This document shows positions 36,169 through 45,116 of a stretch of 64,000 nt of DNA, one piece after another. Location of the stretch: positions 2,604,001 through 2,668,000 of the forward strand of contig NZ_CP035934.2 in assembly GCF_003024525.3 (NCBI RefSeq). The letters are read 5' to 3'. Every line of letters starts with the position of its first letter. Position 1 is the stretch's first letter. A program made the position numbers and the translations under genes. This DNA is from Acinetobacter cumulans. GTDB lineage: Bacteria; Pseudomonadota; Gammaproteobacteria; Pseudomonadales; Moraxellaceae. The notes under the pieces were generated by a model that saw nothing but the letters and a program-made list of their open reading frames with translations, was not told the origin of the DNA and searched no databases.

Positions 36169-36747
36169 TTATCCACTCGGCATGCTCTGTTGTTTGTGTT
36201 TCGCCTGCAACCATGTATACCAACCATAGGCCGCCAACAGCACAAAAACGGCATATAAACCCGCTGTTAACAGTAAATCTTTATAAATAAACATGCCGAC
36301 ATAAATAATGTCTACCACTACCCAAAGTACCCAAGTGGCAATATATTTTCGACTGGTCCAATAAGTTGCCAACAAACTAAAGGCTGCCAATTGCGCATCC
36401 AGCCACGGCACGGCCGCATCGGTGAGGAATTTTAAGCCAGCCCCAAACAGCACCCCAAACAATGCAGTCACTGCAACTTGTAACCAGAGCTGACCCTGTG
36501 GCAAAGGCTCAATACGAATTTCATGATCTGTGGCTTGACCTTGCTTCCACTGTAAAAAGCCATACACTGCCAATCCCATAAATAAGATTTGCAGAATGGT
36601 TTCACCATACAATTTATAATCAAAGAAAATAAAAGCATAAAGCACATAAGCCAATAAATTAAACGGCCAGCACAACATGTGGCGACATACCGTAAGTGCA
36701 ACCGCAATACAACTCACCAGTACCGCAATAATTTCGAGCTCCGACAT
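36169..36747 (-). CDS. pnuC: PnuC-family nicotinamide riboside (or related vitamin) transporter
   Basis: Inner-membrane facilitator of 192 residues with about seven hydrophobic helices. Motifs of the family are visible: CWPFNLLAYVLYAFIFF and DYKLYGETILQILFMGLAVYGFLQWK in the N-terminal half and KYIATWVLWVVVDIIYVGMF in the C-terminal half. PnuC supplies NAD precursors and depends on phosphorylation by a kinase inside the cell; no such kinase (NadR/Nrk) is adjacent. The family also includes thiamine and riboflavin carriers (PnuT/PnuX), and no riboswitch was seen to decide. Probably co-transcribed with the 99-residue gene. Confidence 0.87.
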   Translation of the reverse strand: MSELEIIAVLVSCIAVALTVCRHMLCWPFNLLAYVLYAFIFFDYKLYGETILQILFMGLAVYGFLQWKQGQATDHEIRIEPLPQGQLWLQVAVTALFGVLFGAGLKFLTDAAVPWLDAQLAAFSLLATYWTSRKYIATWVLWVVVDIIYVGMFIYKDLLLTAGLYAVFVLLAAYGWYTWLQAKHKQQSMPSG

Positions 36748-36959
36748 GCCTGTCGCCTACTTTATTTTAAAAGCGCTATTATGGAAAAAAATACAATAAC
36801 TGCAATCCTCTTTCTGTTATGCACGCCTCTTTCTGCTCATGTGCTTTCTGAACGCGTACGTATACAACCATCATTTGACAATTCGAGCACACGAGTACAA
36901 AAATAGAACTTGAAAAGCCTATATGACCATTTAAAAACATAAAACGATAAGAGCCTTTT

Positions 36960-37850
36960 ATGACCCAGCACACTCAGACCAATGAAGCGGTAAAACCTAT
37001 TTATATCAGTACAGCAGATGGCTACAGTATTGCTGCACATTTATATACATGTAAACAGCCCAAGGCCAGTATTGTCGTGGCGAGTGCGACAGGTGTACCT
37101 CAAGGTTTTTATCGACGCTTTGCAACCCATGCCACAACACAGGGCTTTCAAGTACTCACCTTTGATTACCGTGGGATTGCGCAATCCGCACCTGCACAAT
37201 TACAAAACTTTCGTATGTCTTATTTAGATTGGGGCCAACATGACTTAACTGCTGCAATCGATTATTTGGCACAGTCGGACTTACCCATTTATATGGTTGG
37301 ACACTCTTATGGTGGACAAGCACTTGGACTCACCCGCAATCATGATCTAGTAAGAATGATGTACTGCTTTGGCACAGGCGCCGGCTGGCATGGTTATATG
37401 CCTTTCAAAACCAAAGTACAGGTGCAAGTAATTTGGAATATTATTTTCCCACCCTTTGTAGCTACACATGGTTATTTGCCATGGAGTAAATTTAATATGG
37501 GCGCTGATTTACCATTGGATGTTTATCGTCAATGGCGTCAGTGGTGCAAACACCCGAATTACTTTTTTGCAGATCCACAGCAACAACATTTGCATGCACA
37601 ATATGCTCAAGTGAAAACCCCAATTTATGCAGTGGCAGCCTTAGATGATGACTGGGCCTTACCAGCATCACGACAAGCCTTTATGCAACACTATCGTCAG
37701 GCACCATTACATTATATCGATGTGCAAGCCAAAGATTTAGGCTTAAAAGCCATTGGTCACATGGGCTATTTCCGCCAAGGTGCAGAAAAGCTATGGGACG
37801 ATATGCTCAATACATTTACTCAAGATCTATCTGTGCAAAAATCAGCTTAA
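36960..37850 (+). CDS. Alpha/beta hydrolase, serine hydrolase of unknown substrate
   Basis: Cytoplasmic hydrolase of 296 residues. Seen: oxyanion region ASATGVPQGFYRRFA, then DYRGIAQSAP, nucleophile elbow VGHSYGGQAL, acid in ALDDDWALPA and a late His in KAIGHMGYFR. This set matches the group of predicted alpha/beta hydrolases with an unusual SATG-type oxyanion segment that I recall as PIRSF037442. The start ATG 36960 follows a weak AAGAG. It is divergent from pnuC with about 210 bases between. Confidence 0.83.
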   Translation: MTQHTQTNEAVKPIYISTADGYSIAAHLYTCKQPKASIVVASATGVPQGFYRRFATHATTQGFQVLTFDYRGIAQSAPAQLQNFRMSYLDWGQHDLTAAIDYLAQSDLPIYMVGHSYGGQALGLTRNHDLVRMMYCFGTGAGWHGYMPFKTKVQVQVIWNIIFPPFVATHGYLPWSKFNMGADLPLDVYRQWRQWCKHPNYFFADPQQQHLHAQYAQVKTPIYAVAALDDDWALPASRQAFMQHYRQAPLHYIDVQAKDLGLKAIGHMGYFRQGAEKLWDDMLNTFTQDLSVQKSA

Positions 37851-37939
37851 TGACGTGAGCATGCCGAACTCGTTTCAAAGGCCTTTGTACGTAGCACTGA
37901 GTACATGACATGAAAGATGATCTTTAGCCGAACTTGAGA

Positions 37940-38416
37940 TCATTCTATGGGAGCTTTGGTAATTTCTCTTTTGTGCTCTGTTCCCAAACGGTCTACATGC
38001 GCATAAAACACACCATAGCGCCCCATATAATATTCCAAGGACTGCTCGTAAAAATTCCAGTAAATCGAGTATTCATCTAGATCTAAGGCACGAATTTGGG
38101 TTTTACAGGTCACAGGCATTTTGCGCAGAATCTCGGCCTGTAATGCTTTAGCTTCATCTAGAGTGCTCACTTCATAGTGCTGTTCACAAAACATGCTGGC
38201 AACATCATCAAACAATTGTTGCTCATATTCATCCACCACATGCGTAATGCTGTCGTTTTGTCCCGCGCTTTGTGCGCTAATATTGGCTAGTTTTTCTGGT
38301 GCTTGATAGCGCTTTAAACGCTCGACATAGCGTTGCTTTTTCACAATTTTCTTTATCACCATCCAAAGCACACTCAGGACAATAAGAACACAAATCCACA
38401 ATAAAAAATTGAGCAT
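37940..38416 (-). CDS. Membrane-anchored hypothetical protein, 158 residues
   Basis: One N-terminal membrane helix (FLLWICVLIVLSVLWMVI) is followed by a basic stretch (KKIVKKQRYVERLKRY) and a soluble acidic domain of about 120 residues with DLDEYSIYWNFYEQSLEYYM near the end. The positive residues after the helix suggest a cytoplasmic C-terminal domain. No known domain is recognised. About 90 bases from the convergent hydrolase, and a 270-base spacer to the next gene. Confidence 0.72.
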   Translation of the reverse strand: MLNFLLWICVLIVLSVLWMVIKKIVKKQRYVERLKRYQAPEKLANISAQSAGQNDSITHVVDEYEQQLFDDVASMFCEQHYEVSTLDEAKALQAEILRKMPVTCKTQIRALDLDEYSIYWNFYEQSLEYYMGRYGVFYAHVDRLGTEHKREITKAPIE

Positions 38417-38687
38417 TATTTTTCACCTGTAGAGCTACGCACTCATCTCATTATTATTCTTCTAGATGGCGCACGCAAATACCAACCATCCAGCCATATT
38501 CACACGCTGTGAAGTCACATATTCAAAACAAAGTCACCTTAAAAGCGCAACACAACTGTCATAAAACATAAAACTCAGGCACAAATGCTTCAGAAACGCA
38601 TCACAATGCAACAGTTCTTGGCTTTTATGTTTAACCCTTTTCTTGTGAAATTAAAAATATTTTCAGATTGATCAATTAGAAAAAAAT

Positions 38688-39134
38688 ATGATACGCGAAG
38701 CAAGGATTGAAGATATACCGCATATATTAAAAATTATTCACGAAAGTATTCGCACCTGTATAGACGATCATCAACGTGATGAAAGTAGCATTCAGATTCT
38801 ACTTGAAGAAATGAATCAAGCAAATTTAACCTTATGGATGCTCTATAACGACAGCTGGGTCTATGTAGATGAGTACCGCATTGCGGGCGTTATTATGGTG
38901 AATGATCAAGGAAACATTCTACTGAATTATGTTGCCCCTGAGATGCAACTTCGTGGCTTTGGCGAAGCCCTGTTACTCAAATTATTTGAAACTTGCCACA
39001 CTAAAAATATTCCTCAATTGACCTTAGAAAGTACACAGACCGCATTGCCGTTTTACCAAAAATATGGCTTCGAACGCACTCAGCCTTCCAATAGTGATTC
39101 TATGTTATTGGTCAAACAAGTAAGCCCACTATAA
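38688..39134 (+). CDS. GNAT-family N-acetyltransferase
   Basis: A 148-residue acetyltransferase using acetyl-CoA. The N-terminus IREARIEDIPHILKIIHESI, the acetyl-CoA-binding motif A around MQLRGFGEALLLKLFE (Q/R-x-x-G-x-G/A), and the late LPFYQKYGFERTQP are typical. Substrate unknown. Start ATG 38688 without a strong ribosome-binding site. Convergent with the following diguanylate cyclase, 17 bases apart. Confidence 0.87.
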   Translation: MIREARIEDIPHILKIIHESIRTCIDDHQRDESSIQILLEEMNQANLTLWMLYNDSWVYVDEYRIAGVIMVNDQGNILLNYVAPEMQLRGFGEALLLKLFETCHTKNIPQLTLESTQTALPFYQKYGFERTQPSNSDSMLLVKQVSPL

Positions 39135-39151
39135 ATCTTTTAACATTAGAC

Positions 39152-41029
39152 TCAAGCTTGATGTGGACTCACCTTCAGTTGGTCTCGCCCTGCTTGTTTT
39201 GCAGCATACAATTGAACATCGGCGGCTTTCATTAACTCATGAATATTTGCATAAGGGTGCTCACGGTTTTTATACGCCACCCCTATGCTTAATGTGACAT
39301 AGTCTTTGCCATCACTACGGTTAAGGTGTTCAAATTGTTGCTGACGGACTGCATCCAAAACTTGGAGTAAATATTGCTCTGCCACGGGAATTGGCACGTT
39401 ATGCATCACAATTGCAAACTCTTCACCACCGTAACGTGCCAAAAATGCTGTTTCAGGCAAACTTTGCTTCAGAACTTTCACAAGGCTCTGTAAAATCACA
39501 TCACCCTTAAGATGCCCATAATAGTCATTATAATTTTTGAAATAATCGACATCTAACATGGCAAAAATCAGGGTTTTGTCTGAATAAGTTGGCGTTTGAT
39601 CAAATAGCTGTTGTATCTCATGATTTAACGCATAGCGGTTAAAAGCACCTGTTAATGCATCAGTTTTCACTTGTAATTCTAGCTTTGCATTTAAGTTATG
39701 CAACTCTTCAGTACGACTTTTCACTTTTTGATCGAGTGAACTGTTTAACTCACGTAAGCGGGTATTTAATTGCTCTGTATGATAAGTATAAAACGCATAA
39801 TTTCTCGATTGCTGAAACATAATTAATAAAGCATACAAACTGGTCGCCACAAAAGATAAGTACACCGAATCAATCACATTGGCCATGAGCAAGAAGTCAT
39901 TTAAAAATGCACTACATAAGAAAATAACAGCCCACAGATTCCACACAGAATAGCTCTCTTTAAACTTCAGCGTCTGTGAAAATCCATAGATAAGATTAAT
40001 AATTACCGGCAAACAAAAAATCGCACAATACATACCAAGCTGACTAAATTGCTCTGGCTCAAGTACACATACCGCGCCCATATTTATACTGAGAAGAACA
40101 ACTGACATTCCATAAATATAACGGTGTAAATATTTACGCTTCAGCATATAGATATAGCTGAGAAAAAATAAAATCGCGATGTAGCTAAATAAATATTCTA
40201 GGCGTGCCCCTAGTTTCCAATCTATTGTGGTAAAAGCGGTATAAGCATAGGGCGCTGTAAAAAGATTATGTAAGGCCAAAAATAAAATAAACAGACCGAA
40301 AACAAACTCTTTTTGGCTTTCACGTACCATTGGGCCACGAAACAATGAAAATAATAATGTAAATAAACTCACACCGAGCACTGCACCACATACAGCCGCT
40401 ATACTCATTTGTTGTTGTTGAAACTGCCGATTAATATTGCGGGCTAAGCCAATTCGCAGTGGATTTTCTAAGCCCCCATGTAATTCAGATGTATTAGCGA
40501 CCTGAATACTGAGCGTAAAATACGCATCATTCGCTACGAAATATGCAATTTTAGGCGCTTTTTCAACTTCAATTTTAGCCAAATCTGCATTCACTTCACC
40601 TGCACGAACCAGCAAGTCGCCATTTAAAAAAACCTTATAAGCGCCATATTGATGAGGAATTTTAATCGCAACACGGCGCCCTACAGCATGTTGAGGTAAG
40701 CGAAAATGCGCAATATAAGTGCCATAACCACGGTTAGAACCTAAGCCTTTTTCCAAGGCACTAGGAAGCGTTATAGGTTCTGCCCTCAGTACGGTATTGG
40801 GGTCACGTAATAAATGATTTGGATAAAATAACCAGTCACCACCTAAGGCAATGGTATTGTCAGTATTAAAATTAAGCGTGTGGACCTGGTGCTTTGAATA
40901 ATAAGACTCAGGCTCTGGTTCATACTGTGCAAACGCCACAGTCGATAGACACGCCAGCAACCAACCTAAAAATAACCAGGTTTTTAATTTGCACAGAAAC
41001 TTTACAGCTATCGACACTAGTTTGAGCAT
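39152..41029 (-). CDS. Diguanylate cyclase with 7TMR-DISM sensor region
   Basis: A 625-residue envelope sensor making cyclic di-GMP. Order: signal peptide/first helix (TWLFLGWLLACLSTVAFA), a periplasmic jelly-roll-like 7TMR-DISMED2-type domain (about residues 40-190, with GGDWLFYPNHLL and RGYGTYIAHFRLP), seven hydrophobic helices (about 205-400), a short coiled coil, and a C-terminal GGDEF domain (about 455-620) with ARYGGEEF. No RxxD inhibitory site is present five residues before GGEEF, unlike the other cyclase in this window. The periplasmic domain may bind a carbohydrate-like ligand; this is inference. Confidence 0.9.
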   Translation of the reverse strand: MLKLVSIAVKFLCKLKTWLFLGWLLACLSTVAFAQYEPEPESYYSKHQVHTLNFNTDNTIALGGDWLFYPNHLLRDPNTVLRAEPITLPSALEKGLGSNRGYGTYIAHFRLPQHAVGRRVAIKIPHQYGAYKVFLNGDLLVRAGEVNADLAKIEVEKAPKIAYFVANDAYFTLSIQVANTSELHGGLENPLRIGLARNINRQFQQQQMSIAAVCGAVLGVSLFTLLFSLFRGPMVRESQKEFVFGLFILFLALHNLFTAPYAYTAFTTIDWKLGARLEYLFSYIAILFFLSYIYMLKRKYLHRYIYGMSVVLLSINMGAVCVLEPEQFSQLGMYCAIFCLPVIINLIYGFSQTLKFKESYSVWNLWAVIFLCSAFLNDFLLMANVIDSVYLSFVATSLYALLIMFQQSRNYAFYTYHTEQLNTRLRELNSSLDQKVKSRTEELHNLNAKLELQVKTDALTGAFNRYALNHEIQQLFDQTPTYSDKTLIFAMLDVDYFKNYNDYYGHLKGDVILQSLVKVLKQSLPETAFLARYGGEEFAIVMHNVPIPVAEQYLLQVLDAVRQQQFEHLNRSDGKDYVTLSIGVAYKNREHPYANIHELMKAADVQLYAAKQAGRDQLKVSPHQA

Positions 41030-41153
41030 CCAATTTATTTAGATATTTTGCACATCAAACTTAATGTACGTTTAAATTACTGAATCGACAAATATTTTTT
41101 AATTTTAGTGATAAACAGCAATTGCTGTTTATCACGATGTTCACTTTTCGCTA

Positions 41154-41492
41154 TTAATCACGTGTTTTCACGTCAAACAATTCAATTTCAAAAATTAAGT
41201 TTGAATTCGCAGGAATAATTTTGCCCATTTTGCGCTCACCATAAGCCAAATGCGCAGGTACCAAAAGTTTACGTTTACCGCCCACTTTCATACCCATAAT
41301 CCCTTGATCCCAACCTTTAATCACACGGCCAGTCCCAATGACAGTTTCAAAATAATTACCGCGGTCAATTGAAGAGTCAAACTTAGTACCATCTTCTAAC
41401 CAGCCTGTATAATGCGTAGTAATTAACGCACCTTTTACAGCCTCTTTACCTTCACCAATTTTTAAATCAATAATTTCAAGTTCGTTTGACAT
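41154..41492 (-). CDS. FKBP-type peptidyl-prolyl cis-trans isomerase
   Basis: Cytoplasmic folding catalyst of 112 residues, a single FKBP domain without signal peptide. Typical blocks: LITTHYTGWLEDGTKFDSS, VIKGWDQGIMGMKVGGKRK, LLVPAHLAYGERKMG, ANSNLIFEIELFDV. All the usual active-site positions (Tyr, Asp, Phe, Trp, Tyr) are visible. It stands alone on the minus strand between the diguanylate cyclase and MgtC/SapB genes. Confidence 0.93.
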   Translation of the reverse strand: MSNELEIIDLKIGEGKEAVKGALITTHYTGWLEDGTKFDSSIDRGNYFETVIGTGRVIKGWDQGIMGMKVGGKRKLLVPAHLAYGERKMGKIIPANSNLIFEIELFDVKTRD

Positions 41493-41594
41493 GATTTTGC
41501 CTAATTACAGATATAACAAGATAAGGACATTATAACAGCTCATCAACGCGATATTGTCAAAGCGCGAATATGTCCTCATGTTGCGTCACTATCT

Positions 41595-42218
41595 TTAAAA
41601 ACTTAACTCTAAAATATCGCGATCATCTAACAAATAATCGGTTAACTGCCGATGGTGCTGTGCAGAACCAATGAGCACCCATCTGCCCACAATTTTCTGT
41701 TCACTTTTATATTGTTCGTTACGAATCACTTGCATGCCATAGTGCTTAAATAGCTCTTCATATTTATCTAAGGTTTCTTGCTGATACATGCATACAATGC
41801 GGTATTTACGTGCCTGATGGCGCTGCTCTATCCACTCTTGTACATACATGAGTAACACCAGCACCACCAATACCACAAAAGTGGCAAATAAACTCAGCAC
41901 CACATAACCTGCACCAACGGCCATTCCGAGCGCTGCGGTCATCCAAATGGTGGTGGCTGTTGTAATCCCTGAAATTCGGTTGTCATCTTTAAAAATCACC
42001 CCTGCGCCCAAAAAACCTAAGCCCGTTAAAATATTAGCGGCTAAACGATCTGGATTTTCTACCCCAATTTTCAGCGACAGCATAGTTAATAAGCATGCAC
42101 TGAGGCTCACCATAATCATGGTTCTTAAGCCTGCGGATTTACTTCGATATTCGCGTTCTGCGCCAATGACTGCACCAATAGCAAGTGCAATCAGCAAATG
42201 ATAAATCTCATTTGGCAT
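41595..42218 (-). CDS. MgtC/SapB-family membrane protein
   Basis: Inner-membrane protein of 207 residues. The N-terminal MgtC domain has LLIALAIGAVIGAEREYRSK, SAGLRTMIMVSLSACLLTML, NILTGLGFLGAGVIF and ATTIWMTAALGMAVGAGYVV. A short C-terminal soluble domain (about 60 residues) follows. MgtC relatives affect F-type ATPase, magnesium and virulence in some pathogens; the SapB branch seen here is general and undefined. I chose the ATG at 42218 (MPNEIYHLL) because the 16 upstream codons do not look like family sequence. Confidence 0.87.
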   Translation of the reverse strand: MPNEIYHLLIALAIGAVIGAEREYRSKSAGLRTMIMVSLSACLLTMLSLKIGVENPDRLAANILTGLGFLGAGVIFKDDNRISGITTATTIWMTAALGMAVGAGYVVLSLFATFVVLVVLVLLMYVQEWIEQRHQARKYRIVCMYQQETLDKYEELFKHYGMQVIRNEQYKSEQKIVGRWVLIGSAQHHRQLTDYLLDDRDILELSF

Positions 42219-42357
42219 GCTGTGGCCTATTGTTGTTTTAACTCTCTTTGGTATACCCAAAAACAAAAGAAAGATGCAAGCCTAAACCGCATCTTTCTTC
42301 ATGTGATTGGCCCTATTTGGAAACAAGTTGGCCGTATCAATAGGGTCAAAACCCAGC

Positions 42358-42888
42358 TTATTTTAATTGTTCCCACTCAATTACAGCTTGTGCTGAATCG
42401 CCAATTAAAGTCCATTCACCATCCATCACGTTCAGCTGTAACTGCATTGTACGTTCACAAAGCGCTTGAATTGCGTCTGTGGTTGCCGTTGAAAGTTGCC
42501 ATACTTCAAGGTTTTTAAGTGTTTTTAGCTTGCTATTACGCTTAAACCACTCATCCACCGAATTACCATAAGCCACAACCGCGACTTGTTGGCAACGTGC
42601 ACAAGCTTTTTTCACTTTGTCTTCGTCTGGCAAGCCGACTTCAATCCACTTGATCAGCTGACCCGTGAGATCTTTTTCCCATAGCGCAGGTTCATCCGTT
42701 TCAAAGAGATCTTTGGTAAACTCTAAAGCTTCATCGGCATAACGTGCATAGGCCAAAATACGAACCATAAGACGTTCAATGGTTTCAGACGGATGCAGTG
42801 CCATGGTCAATTGAAAGTCACCATATTGGTGTACATCCATATTGGCTATGTTCAAGTCTGCCTTATAAATCGTAGCTTTAAGCGCCAT
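42358..42888 (-). CDS. yaeQ: YaeQ-family protein
   Basis: A 176-residue cytoplasmic protein with a variant PD-(D/E)XK nuclease-like fold and no established function; early links to RfaH suppression were questioned. Seen: MALKATIYKADLNIANMDVH, LHPSETIERLMVRILAYARY, DEPALWEKDLTGQLIKWIEVGLPD and VVAYGNSVDEWF, all typical of the family. It sits between the MgtC/SapB and COG0523 genes, all on the minus strand but with gaps of 140 bases, so probably separate transcripts. Confidence 0.9.
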   Translation of the reverse strand: MALKATIYKADLNIANMDVHQYGDFQLTMALHPSETIERLMVRILAYARYADEALEFTKDLFETDEPALWEKDLTGQLIKWIEVGLPDEDKVKKACARCQQVAVVAYGNSVDEWFKRNSKLKTLKNLEVWQLSTATTDAIQALCERTMQLQLNVMDGEWTLIGDSAQAVIEWEQLK

Positions 42889-43028
42889 ACATTAAGTCCT
42901 CAAATTTGGCGCTTAGCATACTCGATTTCACCCATCGAATGTGGCTTTGCTGATGATTAAACATCGCTTAAGGCTCATGATTGCCCCTGATTCGGCACAG
43001 GTTTAGCACGCGATTACTCACGAGCTGA

Positions 43029-44039
43029 CTACTCTGCCTCTACAATACGACATTGCATTAAAGCATTTTCAAAAGCTAACCAATCACGCGCTTCGGTGGT
43101 GGGGTAAATAATCTCAATTCGATTATCAATGCCTTCTTCAACCGACTGATAATTAAATTGTGCAGGATTGAAGTTAAAGCTTTTCCAGCCTTCATCCGTA
43201 GCAAATATTCCTTTAATCCGCAGCCAATCTTGTTGTTCACACAAAAGGTCCAGCAAGTCCATAAAATGAAAATGCCAACCTTTAGGAAGCTTCCAACCTG
43301 CCACACTATAGTCAGCTCTCGTTTCTACATAGTGATAAGGCAATTGTTTAATCACTTGTTGAGCCAATTCAGGTTGCTGTTGTATGCGTTGCAATAAAGG
43401 CTGCATTTTTCGTGTACTGGCGGTGTAAGCTAAATCGATCTGTGCAAGTGCTACTTGACCCTGCGGTGCATCCAACCATAGTTGTTGGTAAGGTTGATAT
43501 TCCTGTTTTAAAAGATCCAAAGCTTGCTGGTCAGCATCCGTCATCTGGTCAACATGAGATAAAGCAACGATTTGCGCTGCTTTTAATTGATCTGCATATA
43601 AATTTTGCGTGCTCCACTCACGATCATGCAACCGAGAGGCATCTACCACTGTTACCAAAGCACGCATATTGAGATGACTTTGCCAATGCGGTTCAGTCAA
43701 TTGCTCCAAAAGCTGTGCAGGATGGCCTAAACCTGTGGGTTCTATAAATAAACGGTCTGGTTTGTTTTCGCTTAATAAGCGCGATAAAGCAATTTGCATA
43801 GGCATTTGGCTACTACAACACAAACAGCCCCCTAATAGCTCTTTGACTGCATAGCCCTGATCTTGTGGAAGCAAGGCCTGATCTACCCCAATTTGGCCAA
43901 ATTCATTCATGAGCACTGCCCACACTTCACCATCGGGCTTTTGGCTCAATACATGCTTAAGTAAAGTGGTTTTTCCTGCGCCCAAAAAACCAGAAATAAT
44001 ATGGACAGGAATCACTTTTGGCGTTGCGATAATTTTCAA
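43029..44039 (-). CDS. COG0523 (CobW/YjiA/ZigA-type) metal-chaperone GTPase
   Basis: G3E-family GTPase that hands a metal, often zinc, to client proteins. Walker A is SGFLGAGKTTLLK, the family metal site GCLCC is present in GGCLCCSSQ, EPTGLGHP is a base of the switch region, and the C-terminal CobW domain ends with IYPTTEARDWLAFE. No ATG lies upstream of the P-loop in frame. I place the start at TTG 44039 with GGTGA close before; TTG 44051 is the alternative. No zinc-repressor-like palindrome was seen upstream, so zinc regulation is unproven. Confidence 0.85.
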   Translation of the reverse strand: MKIIATPKVIPVHIISGFLGAGKTTLLKHVLSQKPDGEVWAVLMNEFGQIGVDQALLPQDQGYAVKELLGGCLCCSSQMPMQIALSRLLSENKPDRLFIEPTGLGHPAQLLEQLTEPHWQSHLNMRALVTVVDASRLHDREWSTQNLYADQLKAAQIVALSHVDQMTDADQQALDLLKQEYQPYQQLWLDAPQGQVALAQIDLAYTASTRKMQPLLQRIQQQPELAQQVIKQLPYHYVETRADYSVAGWKLPKGWHFHFMDLLDLLCEQQDWLRIKGIFATDEGWKSFNFNPAQFNYQSVEEGIDNRIEIIYPTTEARDWLAFENALMQCRIVEAE

Positions 44040-44051
44040 AACTTCACCCAA

Positions 44052-44575
44052 GTCAGGTTTGCATCAAGACCTACTGCTTATAACGGCTTAGACTTGAGCT
44101 TGCAAGTGAAAAGCTTTGATCTCGCCTATCTCATCAACCAGAACCGAAGGTGAATACTAAAACGAATAAACCATGAGACAGCTCAATGCCACACCACACA
44201 AGAAAAAAATAAATGTGAAGTACTTATCATTATGTGCCGAAATTCTGTTTTTTCGAAACATCATCTTACACTTGATTATGTGAATATTCTCATAAAACAA
44301 GCACTTTGACTGTTTGATGTAACCCAACTGTGAAGATAAATCGTCATTTCATGGCACATCAGAACATGAATAATTTACATTTGATTATTTTCTAGGCGCC
44401 ATACCAACAATTCCCCTACAAAGCGTATGGATATGTGACAAAAAGTAATCTCTAAACGTAACTTTTGTGAGTTGCATTGATCATCCTTAATTCAACTTTT
44501 AGCATGTCCTACATCCAAACGGATGGTGATGCATTGGTTTGAGAAAGATCAAATTAAATTTAAGGATGCCCTATC
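44052..44575. other. Intergenic region between divergent COG0523 GTPase and small secreted protein
   Basis: About 520 bases. The right end carries the ribosome-binding site (TTAAGGATG) of the small gene. I looked for a Zur-type inverted repeat and did not find one. Nothing else is supported. Confidence 0.55.
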
Positions 44576-44791
44576 ATGAAATTATCTCAAGTATTATTAG
44601 CTTCGCTTTTATCTGCAACAGCATTAACAACTTTTGCTGCAACAGAAGAACAAGCAACTCAACCTCAAACTGACAAAGTCGTTGTAAGCACACAAGAACA
44701 GCCTGCAACAACTGACACAACAACGACTGCAGCAGATGCATCTGCACCAGCATCTGAAGCTTCTGCAGAAACAGCTCCAGCAGCACAATAA
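44576..44791 (+). CDS. Small secreted low-complexity (Thr/Ala/Glu/Ser-rich) protein
   Basis: A 71-residue protein: signal peptide MKLSQVLLASLLSATALTTF ending at an AxA-like FAA, then a mature part made almost only of Thr, Ala, Glu, Gln, Ser and Pro (for example TTDTTTTAADASAPASEASA), which should be disordered. No known domain. It has an AAGGA ribosome-binding site and is followed by a strong terminator 83 bases after the stop, so it is a real transcription unit. Function not known; similar small exported proteins in the genus are likely abundant envelope proteins (inference). Confidence 0.82.
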   Translation: MKLSQVLLASLLSATALTTFAATEEQATQPQTDKVVVSTQEQPATTDTTTTAADASAPASEASAETAPAAQ

Positions 44792-44874
44792 TTCTTTTTA
44801 CTCCAGAAGAAGTTTTATTGCCATAAAGTTGATTGGGTTGAGGGACTGCTGAATCATCAACTCTATTCAACTTT

Positions 44875-44912
44875 AAAAGCGGAATAACCTTTACAGTTAT
44901 TCCGCTTTTTTT
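44875..44912 (+). terminator. Rho-independent terminator after the small secreted protein gene
   Basis: The perfect 14-base stem aaaagcggaataac / gttattccgctttt, with a seven-base loop and a T-run, is followed by AT-rich sequence. Confidence 0.92.
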
Positions 44913-45116
44913 GATCAAAAATGCCTATCAACCATAGAAAAAATGAATAGATAAATTAGCTAAATCTATACCATAAATTTAATTATATTATTTTATATCA
45001 AATACTTAAAAAAAAGACCCAATTGAATAAGGCATGAATAGCATACATAGTCTCTACTTATGCATAGCTTGTTTAGACCAAACACTTAGACCTTAATAGA
45101 GCTCAACGGATGTCAA

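Noticed and set aside
36781..36906. Short open frame (41 residues, starts MEKNTITAILFLLCTPLSAH) between pnuC and the alpha/beta hydrolase gene
   Set aside because: The start looks like a signal peptide but there is no ribosome-binding site, the rest is only 20 residues, and it overlaps the promoter region of the divergent pnuC gene. Not enough to call.
44574..44918. 114-residue Leu-rich minus-strand frame opposite the small secreted protein
   Set aside because: It is the antisense of a low-complexity Ala/Thr gene, and it runs across the terminator. The plus-strand gene has the signal peptide, ribosome-binding site and terminator.
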